This document shows positions 52,001 to 62,650 of a stretch of 64,000 nucleotides of DNA, piece by piece (the stretch's first letter is position 1; the number at the start of each line of letters is the position of its first letter). A model generated the notes under the pieces. The model did no database searches, was not told the DNA's origin, and saw nothing but the letters and a program-made list of their open reading frames with translations. The DNA lies in NCBI GenBank assembly GCA_036245805.1, contig BTRK01000004.1, positions 7,998,001-8,062,000 of the forward strand, in the 5' to 3' direction. Source of the DNA: Pristionchus mayeri (lineage: Eukaryota; Nematoda; Chromadorea; Rhabditida; Neodiplogasteridae). A program made the position numbers and the translations under genes.

Positions 52001-55000
52001 CGCTACTCAATCCTTCTCGGCCTTTTGGCTGAGATAACCGCTTCTCAAATCTTCTCGGCCTTTTGGCTAAGATAACCGCTTCTGAATCCTTCTCGACCTT
52101 TTGGCTAAGATAACCGCTTCTCAACCCTTCTCAGCCTTTTGGCTAAGATAACGGCATCTCAACCCTTCTCGGCCTTTTGGCTAAGATAACCTCTTTTCAA
52201 ATCTTCTCGGCCTTTTGGCTAAGATAACCGCTTCTCAACCCTTCTCGGCCTTTTGGCTGAGATAACCGCTTCTCAAATCTTCTCGGCCTTTTGGCTAAGA
52301 TAACCGCTTCTCAAATCTTCTCGGCCTTTTGGCTAAGATAACCGCTTCTGAATCCTTCTCGACCTTTTGGCTGAGATAACCGCTTCTCAAATCTTCTCGG
52401 CCTTTTGGTTAAAATAACCGCTTCTCAACCCTTCTCGGCCTTTTGGCTAAGATAACCGCTTCTCAAATCTTCTCGGCCTTTTGGCTAAGATAACCGCATC
52501 TCAAATCTTCTCGGCCTTTTGGCTAAGATAACCGCTACTCAATCCTTCTCGGCCTTTTGGCTGAGATAACCGCTTCTCAAATCTTCTCGGCCTTTTGGCT
52601 AAGATGACCGCTTCTCAACCCTTCTCAGCCTTTTGGCTAAGATAACCGCTTCTCAACCCTTCTCGGCCTTTTGGCTAAGATAACCGCTTCTCAAATCTTA
52701 TCTGCCTTTTGGCTAAGATAACCGCTTCTCAAATCTTCTCGGCCTTTTGGCTGAGATAACCGTTCTCAAATCTTCTCAGCCTTTTGGCTAAGATAACCTC
52801 TTTTCAAATCTTCTCGGCCTTTTGGCTAAGATAACCGCTTCTCAAATCTTCTCGGCCTTTTGGCTAAGATAACCGCTTCTCAACACTTCTCGGCCTTTTG
52901 GCTGAGATAACCGCTTCTCAAATCTTCTCGGCCTTTTGGCTAAGATAACCGCTTCTCAACCCTTCTCGGCCTTTTGGCTAAGATAACCGCTTCTCAAATC
53001 TTCTCGGCCTTTTGGCTAAGATAACCGCTTCTCAACCCTTCTCGGCCTTTTGGCTAAGATAACCGCTTCTCAAATCTTCTCGGCCTTTTGGCTAAGATAA
53101 CCGCTTCTCAACACTTCTCGGCCTTTTGGCTGAGATAACCGCTTCTCAAATCTTCTCGGCCTTTTGGCTAAGATAACCGCTTCTCAACCCTTCTCAGCCT
53201 TTTGGCTAACATAACCGCTTCTCAACCCTTCTCAGCCTTTTGGCTAAGATAACCGCTTCTCAACACTTCTCGGCCTTTTGGCTAAGATAACCGCTTCTCA
53301 ACACTTCTCGGCCTTTTGGCTGAGATAACCGCTTCTCAAATCTTCTCGGCCTTTTGGCTGAGATAACCGCTTCTCAAATCTTCTCGGCCTTTTGGCTAAG
53401 ATAACCTCTTCTCAACCCTTCTCGGCCTTTTGGCTAAGATAACCGCTTCTCAAATCTTCTCGGCCTTTTGGCTAAGATAACCGCTTCTCAACACTTCTCG
53501 GCCTTTTGGCTGAGATAACCGCTTCTCAAATCTTCTCGGCCTTTTGGCTAAGATAACCGCTTCTCAACCCTTCTCAGCCTTTTGGCTAAGATAACCGCTT
53601 CTCAACACTTCTCGGCCTTTTGGCTAAGATAACCGCTTCTGAATCCTTCTCGACCTTTTGGCTGAGATAACCGCTTCTCAAATCTTCTCGGCCTTTTGGC
53701 TAAAATAACCGCTTCTCAACCCTTCTCGGCCTTTTGGCTAAGATAACCGCTTCTCAAATCTTCTCGGCCTTTTGGCTAAGATAACCGCATCTCAAATCTT
53801 CTCGGCCTTTTGGCTAAGATAACCGCTACTCAATCCTTCTCGGCCTTTTGGCTGAGATAACCGCTTCTCAAATCTTCTCGGCCTTTTGGCTAAGATAACC
53901 GCTTCTGAATCCTTCTCGACCTTTTGGCTAAGATAACCGCTTCTCAACCCTTCTCAGCCTTTTGGCTAAGATAACGGCATCTCAACCCTTCTCGGCCTTT
54001 TGGCTAAGATAACCTCTTTTCAAATCTTCTCGGCCTTTTGGCTAAGATAACCGCTTCTCAACCCTTCTCGGCCTTTTGGCTGAGATAACCGCTTCTCAAA
54101 TCTTCTCGGCCTTTTGGCTAAGATAACCGCTTCTCAAATCTTCTCGGCCTTTTGGCTAAGATAACCGCTTCTGAATCCTTCTCGACCTTTTGGCTGAGAT
54201 AACCGCTTCTCAAATCTTCTCGGCCTTTTGGTTAAAATAACCGCTTCTCAACCCTTCTCGGCCTTTTGGCTAAGATAACCGCTTCTCAAATCTTCTCGGC
54301 CTTTTGGCTAAGATAACCGCATCTCAAATCTTCTCGGCCTTTTGGCTAAGATAACCGCTACTCAATCCTTCTCGGCCTTTTGGCTGAGATAACCGCTTCT
54401 CAAATCTTCTCGGCCTTTTGGCTAAGATGACCGCTTCTCAACCCTTCTCAGCCTTTTGGCTAAGATAACCGCTTCTCAACCCTTCTCGGCCTTTTGGCTA
54501 AGATAACCGCTTCTCAAATCTTATCTGCCTTTTGGCTAAGATAACCGCTTCTCAAATCTTCTCGGCCTTTTGGCTGAGATAACCGTTCTCAAATCTTCTC
54601 AGCCTTTTGGCTAAGATAACCTCTTTTCAAATCTTCTCGGCCTTTTGGCTAAGATAACCGCTTCTCAAATCTTCTCGGCCTTTTGGCTAAGATAACCGCT
54701 TCTCAACACTTCTCGGCCTTTTGGCTGAGATAACCGCTTCTCAAATCTTCTCGGCCTTTTGGCTAAGATAACCGCTTCTCAACCCTTCTCGGCCTTTTGG
54801 CTAAGATAACCGCTTCTCAAATCTTCTCGGCCTTTTGGCTAAGATAACCGCTTCTCAACCCTTCTCGGCCTTTTGGCTAAGATAACCGCTTCTCAAATCT
54901 TCTCGGCCTTTTGGCTAAGATAACCGCTTCTCAACACTTCTCGGCCTTTTGGCTGAGATAACCGCTTCTCAAATCTTCTCGGCCTTTTGGCTAAGATAAC

Positions 55001-55451
55001 CGCTTCTCAACCCTTCTCAGCCTTTTGGCTAACATAACCGCTTCTCAACCCTTCTCAGCCTTTTGGCTAAGATAACCGCTTCTCAACACTTCTCGGCCTT
55101 TTGGCTAAGATAACCGCTTCTCAACACTTCTCGGCCTTTTGGCTGAGATAACCGCTTCTCAAATCTTCTCGGCCTTTTGGCTGAGATAACCGCTTCTCAA
55201 ATCTTCTCGGCCTTTTGGCTAAGATAACCTCTTCTCAACCCTTCTCGGCCTTTTGGCTAAGATAACCGCTTCTCAAATCTTCTCGGCCTTTTGGCTAAGA
55301 TAACCGCTTCTCAACACTTCTCGGCCTTTTGGCTGAGATAACCGCTTCTCAAATCTTCTCGGCCTTTTGGCTAAGATAACCGCTTCTCAACCCTTCTCAG
55401 CCTTTTGGCTAAGATAACCGCTTCTCAACACTTCTCGGCCTTTTGGCTGAG
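49070..55451 (+). repeat. Three successive ~2-kb higher-order copies (offsets 2,127 and 1,823 bp)
   Basis: The rare GGTTAAAATAACC occurs at about 50,281, 52,408 and 54,231. The 37-bp CCGTTCTC monomers at 50,635/52,762/54,585 give the same offsets: 2,127 bp (56 monomers minus 1 base) and 1,823 bp (48 minus 1). The first pair matches over about 49,070-51,175 and 51,197-53,302; the second pair ends near 53,628 and 55,451. ACGGCATCTC and GGCTAAAATAACC units are further shared markers. Confidence 0.85.
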
Positions 55452-58400
55452 ATAACCGCTTCTCAAATCTTCTCGGCCTTTTGGCTGAGATAACCGATTC
55501 TCAAATCTTCTCGGCCTTTTGGCTAAGATAACCTCTTTTCAAATCTTCTCGGCCTTTTGGCTAAGATAACCGCTTCTCAAATCTTCTCGGCCTTTTGGCT
55601 AAGATAACCGCTTCTCAACACTTCTCGGCCTTTTGGCTGAGATAACCGCTTCTCAAATCTTCTCGGCCTTTTGGCTAAGATAACCGCTTCTCAACCCTTC
55701 TCAGCCTTTTGGCTAAGATAACCGCTTCTCAACCCTTCTCAGCCTTTTGGCTAAGATAACCGCTTCTCAAATCTTATCTGCCTTTTGGCTAAGATAACCG
55801 CTTCTCAAATCTTCTCGGCCTTTTGGCTGAGATAACCTCTCCTCAACCCTTCTCGGCCTTTTGGCTGAGATAACCGCTTCTCAAATCTTCTCGGCCTTTT
55901 GGCTAAGATAACCGCTTCTCAACCCTTCTCGGCCTTTTGGCTGAGATAACCGCTTCTCAAATCTTCTCGGCCTTTTGGCTAAGATAACCGCTACTCAATC
56001 CTTCTCGGCCTTTTGGCTGAGATAACCGCTTCTCAAATGTTCTCGGCCTTTTGGCTGAGATAACCGCTTTTCAAGTCTTCTCGGCCTTTTGGCTAAGATA
56101 ACCTCTTCTCAACCCTTCTCGGCCTTTTGGCTGAGATAACCGTTCTCAAATCTTCTCAGCCTTTTGGCTAAGATAACCTCTTTTCAGCCCTTCTCGGCCT
56201 TTTGGCTGAGATAACCGCTTCTCAAATCTTCTCGGCCTTTTGGCTAAGATAACCTCTTCTCAACCCTTCTCGGCCTTTTGGCTGAGATAACCGTTCTAAA
56301 ATCTTCTCAGCCTTTTGGCTAAGATAACCTCTTTTCAGCCCTTCTCGGCCTTTTGGCTGAGATAACCGCTTCTCAAATCTTCTCGGCCTTTTGGCTAAGA
56401 TAACCGCTTCTCAACCCTTCTCAGCCTTTTGGCTAAGATAACCGCTTCTCAACCCTTCTCAGCCTTTTGGCTAAGATAACCGCTTCTCAAATCTTATCTG
56501 CCTTTTGGCTAAGATAACCGCTTCTCAAATCTTCTCGGCCTTTTGGCTGAGATAACCTCTCCTCAACCCTTCTCGGCCTTTTGGCTGAGATAACCGCTTC
56601 TCAAATCTTCTCGGCCTTTTGGCTGAGATAACCGCTTCTCAACCCTTCTCAGCCTTTTGGCTAAGATAACCGTTTCTCAACCCTTCTCGGCCTTTTGGCT
56701 AAGATAACCTCTTTTCAAATCTTCTCGGCCTTTTGGCTAAGATAACCGCTTCTCAAATCTTCTCGGCCTTTTGGCTAAGATAACCGCTTCTCAACCCTTC
56801 TCGGCCTTTTGGCTGAGATAACCGCTTCTCAAATCTTCTCGGCCTTTTGGCTAAGATAACCGCTACTCAATCCTTCTCGGCCTTTTGGCTGAGATAACCG
56901 CTTCTCAAATGTTCTCGGCCTTTTGGCTGAGATAACCGCTTTTCAAGTCTTCTCGGCCTTTTGGCTAAGATAACCTCTTCTCAACCCTTCTCGGCCTTTT
57001 GGCTGAGATAACCGTTCTCAAATCTTCTCAGCCTTTTGGCTAAGATAACCTCTTTTCAGCCCTTCTCGGCCTTTTGGCTGAGATAACCGCTTCTCAAATC
57101 TTCTCGGCCTTTTGGCTAAGATAACCTCTTCTCAACCCTTCTCGGCCTTTTGGCTGAGATAACCGTTCTAAAATCTTCTCAGCCTTTTGGCTAAGATAAC
57201 CTCTTTTCAGCCCTTCTCGGCCTTTTGGCTGAGATAACCGCTTCTCAAATATTCTCGGCCTTTTGGCTGAGATCACAATTTCTCAACCCTTCTCGGCCTT
57301 TTGGCTAAGATAACCGCTTCACAAATCTTCTCGGCCTTTTGGCTGAGATAACCGCTTCTCAACCCTTCTCAGCCTTTTGGCTAAGATAACCGCTTCTCAA
57401 CCCTTCTCGGCCTTTTGGCTAAGATAACCTCTTTTCAAATCTTCTCGGCCTTTTGGGTAAGATAACCGCTTCTCAACACTTCTCGGCCTTTTGGCTAAGA
57501 TAACCGCTTCTCAACACTTCTCGGCCTTTTGGCTGAGATAACCGCTTCTCAAATCTTCTCGGCCTTTTGGCTGAGATAACCGCTTCTCAAATCTTCTCGG
57601 CCTTTTGGCTAAGATAACCTCTTCTCAACCCTTCTCGGCCTTTTGGCTAAGATAACCGCTTCTCAAATCTTCTCGGCCTTTTGGCTAAGATAACCGCTTC
57701 TCAACACTTCTCGGCCTTTTGGCTGAGATAACCGCTTCTCAAATCTTCTCGGCCTTTTGGCTAAGATAACCGCTTCTCAACCCTTCTCAGCCTTTTGGCT
57801 AAGATAACCGCTTCTCAACACTTCTCGGCCTTTTGGCTGAGATAACCGCTTCTCAAATCTTCTCGGCCTTTTGGCTGAGATAACCGATTCTCAAATCTTC
57901 TCGGCCTTTTGGCTAAGATAACCTCTTTTCAAATCTTCTCGGCCTTTTGGCTAAGATAACCGCTTCTCAAATCTTCTCGGCCTTTTGGCTAAGATAACCG
58001 CTTCTCAACACTTCTCGGCCTTTTGGCTGAGATAACCGCTTCTCAAATCTTCTCGGCCTTTTGGCTAAGATAACCGCTTCTCAACCCTTCTCAGCCTTTT
58101 GGCTAAGATAACCGCTTCTCAACCCTTCTCAGCCTTTTGGCTAAGATAACCGCTTCTCAAATCTTATCTGCCTTTTGGCTAAGATAACCGCTTCTCAAAT
58201 CTTCTCGGCCTTTTGGCTGAGATAACCTCTCCTCAACCCTTCTCGGCCTTTTGGCTGAGATAACCGCTTCTCAAATCTTCTCGGCCTTTTGGCTGAGATA
58301 ACCGCTTCTCAACCCTTCTCAGCCTTTTGGCTAAGATAACCGTTTCTCAACCCTTCTCGGCCTTTTGGCTAAGATAACCTCTTTTCAAATCTTCTCGGCC

Positions 58401-61400
58401 TTTTGGCTAAGATAACCGCTTCTCAAATCTTCTCGGCCTTTTGGCTAAGATAACCGCTTCTCAACCCTTCTCGGCCTTTTGGCTGAGATAACCGCTTCTC
58501 AAATCTTCTCGGCCTTTTGGCTAAGATAACCGCTACTCAATCCTTCTCGGCCTTTTGGCTGAGATAACCGCTTCTCAAATGTTCTCGGCCTTTTGGCTGA
58601 GATAACCGCTTTTCAAGTCTTCTCGGCCTTTTGGCTAAGATAACCTCTTCTCAACCCTTCTCGGCCTTTTGGCTGAGATAACCGTTCTCAAATCTTCTCA
58701 GCCTTTTGGCTAAGATAACCTCTTTTCAGCCCTTCTCGGCCTTTTGGCTGAGATAACCGCTTCTCAAATCTTCTCGGCCTTTTGGCTAAGATAACCTCTT
58801 CTCAACCCTTCTCGGCCTTTTGGCTGAGATAACCGTTCTAAAATCTTCTCAGCCTTTTGGCTAAGATAACCTCTTTTCAGCCCTTCTCGGTCTTTTGGCT
58901 GAGATAACCGCTTCTCAAATATTCTCGGCCTTTTGGCTGAGATCACAATTTCTCAACCCTTCTCGGCCTTTTGGCTAAGATAACCGCTTCACAAATCTTC
59001 TCGGCCTTTTGGCTGAGATCACAATTTCTCAACCCTTCTCGGCCTTTTGGCTAAGATAACCGCTTCACAAATCTTCTCGGCCTTTTGGCTGAGATAACCG
59101 CTTCTCAACCCTTCTCAGCCTTTTGGCTAAGATAACCGCTTCTCAACCCTTCTCGGCCTTTTGGCTAAGATAACCTCTTTTCAAATCTTCTCGGCCTTTT
59201 GGGTAAGATAACCGCTTCTCAACACTTCTCGGCCTTTTGGCTAAGATAACCGCTTCTCAACACTTCTCGGCCTTTTGGCTGAGATAACCGCTTCTCAAAT
59301 CTTCTCGGCCTTTTGGCTGAGATAACCGCTTCTCAAATCTTCTCGGCCTTTTGGCTAAGATAACCTCTTCTCAACCCTTCTCGGCCTTTTGGCTGAGATC
59401 ACAATTTCTCAACCCTTCTCGGCCTTTTGGCTAAGATAACCGCTTCACAAATCTTCTCGGCCTTTTGGCTGAGATAACCGCTTCTCAACCCTTCTCAGCC
59501 TTTTGGCTAAGATAACCGCTTCTCAACCCTTCTCGGCCTTTTGGCTAAGATAACCTCTTTTCAAATCTTCTCGGCCTTTTGGGTAAGATAACCGCTTCTC
59601 AACACTTCTCGGCCTTTTGGCTAAGATAACCGCTTCTCAACACTTCTCGGCCTTTTGGCTGAGATAACCGCTTCTCAAATCTTCTCGGCCTTTTGGCTGA
59701 GATAACCGCTTCTCAAATCTTCTCGGCCTTTTGGCTAAGATAACCTCTTCTCAACCCTTCTCGGCCTTTTGGCTAAGATAACCGCTTCTCAAATCTTCTC
59801 GGCCTTTTGGCTAAGATAACCGCTTCTCAACACTTCTCGGCCTTTTGGCTGAGATAACCGCTTCTCAAATCTTCTCGGCCTTTTGGCTAAGATAACCGCT
59901 TCTCAACCCTTCTCAGCCTTTTGGCTAAGATAACCGCTTCTCAACACTTCTCGGCCTTTTGGCTGAGATAACCGCTTCTCAAATCTTCTCGGCCTTTTGG
60001 CTGAGATAACCGATTCTCAAATCTTCTCGGCCTTTTGGCTAAGATAACCTCTTTTCAAATCTTCTCGGCCTTTTGGCTAAGATAACCGCTTCTCAAATCT
60101 TCTCGGCCTTTTGGCTAAGATAACCGCTTCTCAACACTTCTCGGCCTTTTGGCTGAGATAACCGCTTCTCAAATCTTCTCGGCCTTTTGGCTAAGATAAC
60201 CGCTTCTCAACCCTTCTCAGCCTTTTGGCTAAGATAACCGCTTCTCAACCCTTCTCAGCCTTTTGGCTAAGATAACCGCTTCTCAAATCTTATCTGCCTT
60301 TTGGCTAAGATAACCGCTTCTCAAATCTTCTCGGCCTTTTGGCTGAGATAACCTCTCCTCAACCCTTCTCGGCCTTTTGGCTGAGATAACCGCTTCTCAA
60401 ATCTTCTCGGCCTTTTGGCTGAGATAACCGCTTCTCAACCCTTCTCAGCCTTTTGGCTAAGATAACCGTTTCTCAACCCTTCTCGGCCTTTTGGCTAAGA
60501 TAACCTCTTTTCAAATCTTCTCGGCCTTTTGGCTAAGATAACCGCTTCTCAAATCTTCTCGGCCTTTTGGCTAAGATAACCGCTTCTCAACCCTTCTCGG
60601 CCTTTTGGCTGAGATAACCGCTTCTCAAATCTTCTCGGCCTTTTGGCTAAGATAACCGCTACTCAATCCTTCTCGGCCTTTTGGCTGAGATAACCGCTTC
60701 TCAAATGTTCTCGGCCTTTTGGCTGAGATAACCGCTTTTCAAGTCTTCTCGGCCTTTTGGCTAAGATAACCTCTTCTCAACCCTTCTCGGCCTTTTGGCT
60801 GAGATAACCGTTCTCAAATCTTCTCAGCCTTTTGGCTAAGATAACCTCTTTTCAGCCCTTCTCGGCCTTTTGGCTGAGATAACCGCTTCTCAAATCTTCT
60901 CGGCCTTTTGGCTAAGATAACCTCTTCTCAACCCTTCTCGGCCTTTTGGCTGAGATAACCGTTCTAAAATCTTCTCAGCCTTTTGGCTAAGATAACCTCT
61001 TTTCAGCCCTTCTCGGTCTTTTGGCTGAGATAACCGCTTCTCAAATATTCTCGGCCTTTTGGCTGAGATCACAATTTCTCAACCCTTCTCGGCCTTTTGG
61101 CTAAGATAACCGCTTCACAAATCTTCTCGGCCTTTTGGCTGAGATCACAATTTCTCAACCCTTCTCGGCCTTTTGGCTAAGATAACCGCTTCACAAATCT
61201 TCTCGGCCTTTTGGCTGAGATAACCGCTTCTCAACCCTTCTCAGCCTTTTGGCTAAGATAACCGCTTCTCAACCCTTCTCGGCCTTTTGGCTAAGATAAC
61301 CTCTTTTCAAATCTTCTCGGCCTTTTGGGTAAGATAACCGCTTCTCAACACTTCTCGGCCTTTTGGCTAAGATAACCGCTTCTCAACACTTCTCGGCCTT

Positions 61401-62650
61401 TTGGCTGAGATAACCGCTTCTCAAATCTTCTCGGCCTTTTGGCTGAGATAACCGCTTCTCAAATCTTCTCGGCCTTTTGGCTAAGATAACCTCTTCTCAA
61501 CCCTTCTCGGCCTTTTGGCTAAGATAACCGCTTCTCAAATCTTCTCGGCCTTTTGGCTAAGATAACCGCTTCTCAACACTTCTCGGCCTTTTGGCTGAGA
61601 TAACCGCTTCTCAAATCTTCTCGGCCTTTTGGCTAAGATAATCGCTTCTCAACCCTTCTCAGCCTTTTGGCTAAGATAACCGCTTCTCAACACTTCTCGG
61701 CCTTTTGGCTGAGATAACCGCTTCTCAAATCTTCTCGGCCTTTTGGCTGAGATAACCGATTCTCAAATCTTCTCGGCCTTTTGGCTAAGATAACCTCTTT
61801 TCAAATCTTATCTGCCTTTTGGCTAAGATAACCGCTTCTCAAATCTTCTCGGCCTTTTGGCTGAGATAACCTCTCCTCAACCCTTCTCGGCCTTTTGGCT
61901 GAGATAACCGCTTCTCAAATCTTCTCGGCCTTTTGGCTGAGATAACCGCTTCTCAACCCTTCTCAGCCTTTTGGCTAAGATAACCGTTTCTCAACCCTTC
62001 TCGGCCTTTTGGCTAAGATAACCTCTTTTCAAATCTTCTCGGCCTTTTGGCTAAGATAACCGCTTCTCAAATCTTCTCGGTCTTTTGGCTAAGATAACCG
62101 CTTCTCAACCCTTCTCGGCCTTTTGGCTGAGATAACCGCTTCTCAAATCTTCTCGGCCTTTTGGCTAAGATAACCGCTACTCAATCCTTCTCGGCCTTTT
62201 GGCTGAGATAACCGCTTCTCAAATGTTCTCGGCCTTTTGGCTGAGATAACCGCTTTTCAAGTCTTCTCGGCCTTTTGGCTAAGATAACCTCTTCTCAACC
62301 CTTCTCGGCCTTTTGGCTGAGATAACCGTTCTCAAATCTTCTCAGCCTTTTGGCTAAGATAACCTCTTTTCAGCCCTTCTCGGCCTTTTGGCTGAGATAA
62401 CCGCTTCTCAAATCTTCTCGGCCTTTTGGCTAAGATAACCTCTTCTCAACCCTTCTCGGCCTTTTGGCTGAGATAACCGTTCTAAAATCTTCTCAGCCTT
62501 TTGGCTAAGATAACCTCTTTTCAGCCCTTCTCGGCCTTTTGGCTGAGATAACCGCTTCTCAAATATTCTCGGCCTTTTGGCTGAGATCACAATTTCTCAA
62601 CCCTTCTCGGCCTTTTGGCTAAGATAACCGCTTCACAAATCTTCTCGGCC
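55452..62650 (+). repeat. Domain F: 1.5-2.1-kb units with five copies of a 151-bp block
   Basis: Five blocks carry CCGTTCTC followed exactly 151 bp later by CCGTTCTAAAATC: 56,142/56,293, 57,014/57,165, 58,684/58,835, 60,810/60,961 and 62,328/62,479. Successive blocks are 872, 1,670, 2,126 and about 1,518 bp apart. Other markers confined here are TTTTCAGCCC, CTTTTCAAGTC, AAATGTTCTC, CGATTCTC, GGGTAAGAT and GATCACAATTTCTC. The 2,126-bp offset links about 57-59 kb with 59-61 kb. Confidence 0.85.
57247..57286 (+). repeat. Divergent GATCACAATTT monomer, first of seven
   Basis: This monomer starts AAATATTCTCGG and ends GGCTGAGATCACAATTTCTC. It shares AAATATT, GAG and GATCACA with the TTAT-loop monomers of 19-37 kb but keeps the TTTT loop and reads CAATTT instead of CAGTTT. 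Related GATCACAATTT joints follow near 58,941, 59,017, 59,397, 61,067, 61,143 and 62,585, several of them paired with CTTCACAAATC two monomers on. Confidence 0.8.

Noticed and set aside
57094..57276. Open reading frame of 60 codons on the - strand, with near-identical copies at 58,764-58,946, 60,890-61,072 and 62,408-62,590
   Set aside because: These are satellite by-products. Each starts at GTG, not ATG, in the GATCACAATTT monomer and ends at a TGA in a normal monomer. The frame stays open because GAG-type monomers lose the TAG stop and 37-bp monomers shift frame. The peptide simply repeats every three monomers, and one G/D change follows GGCC to GGTC. No domain, codon bias or promoter supports a gene.
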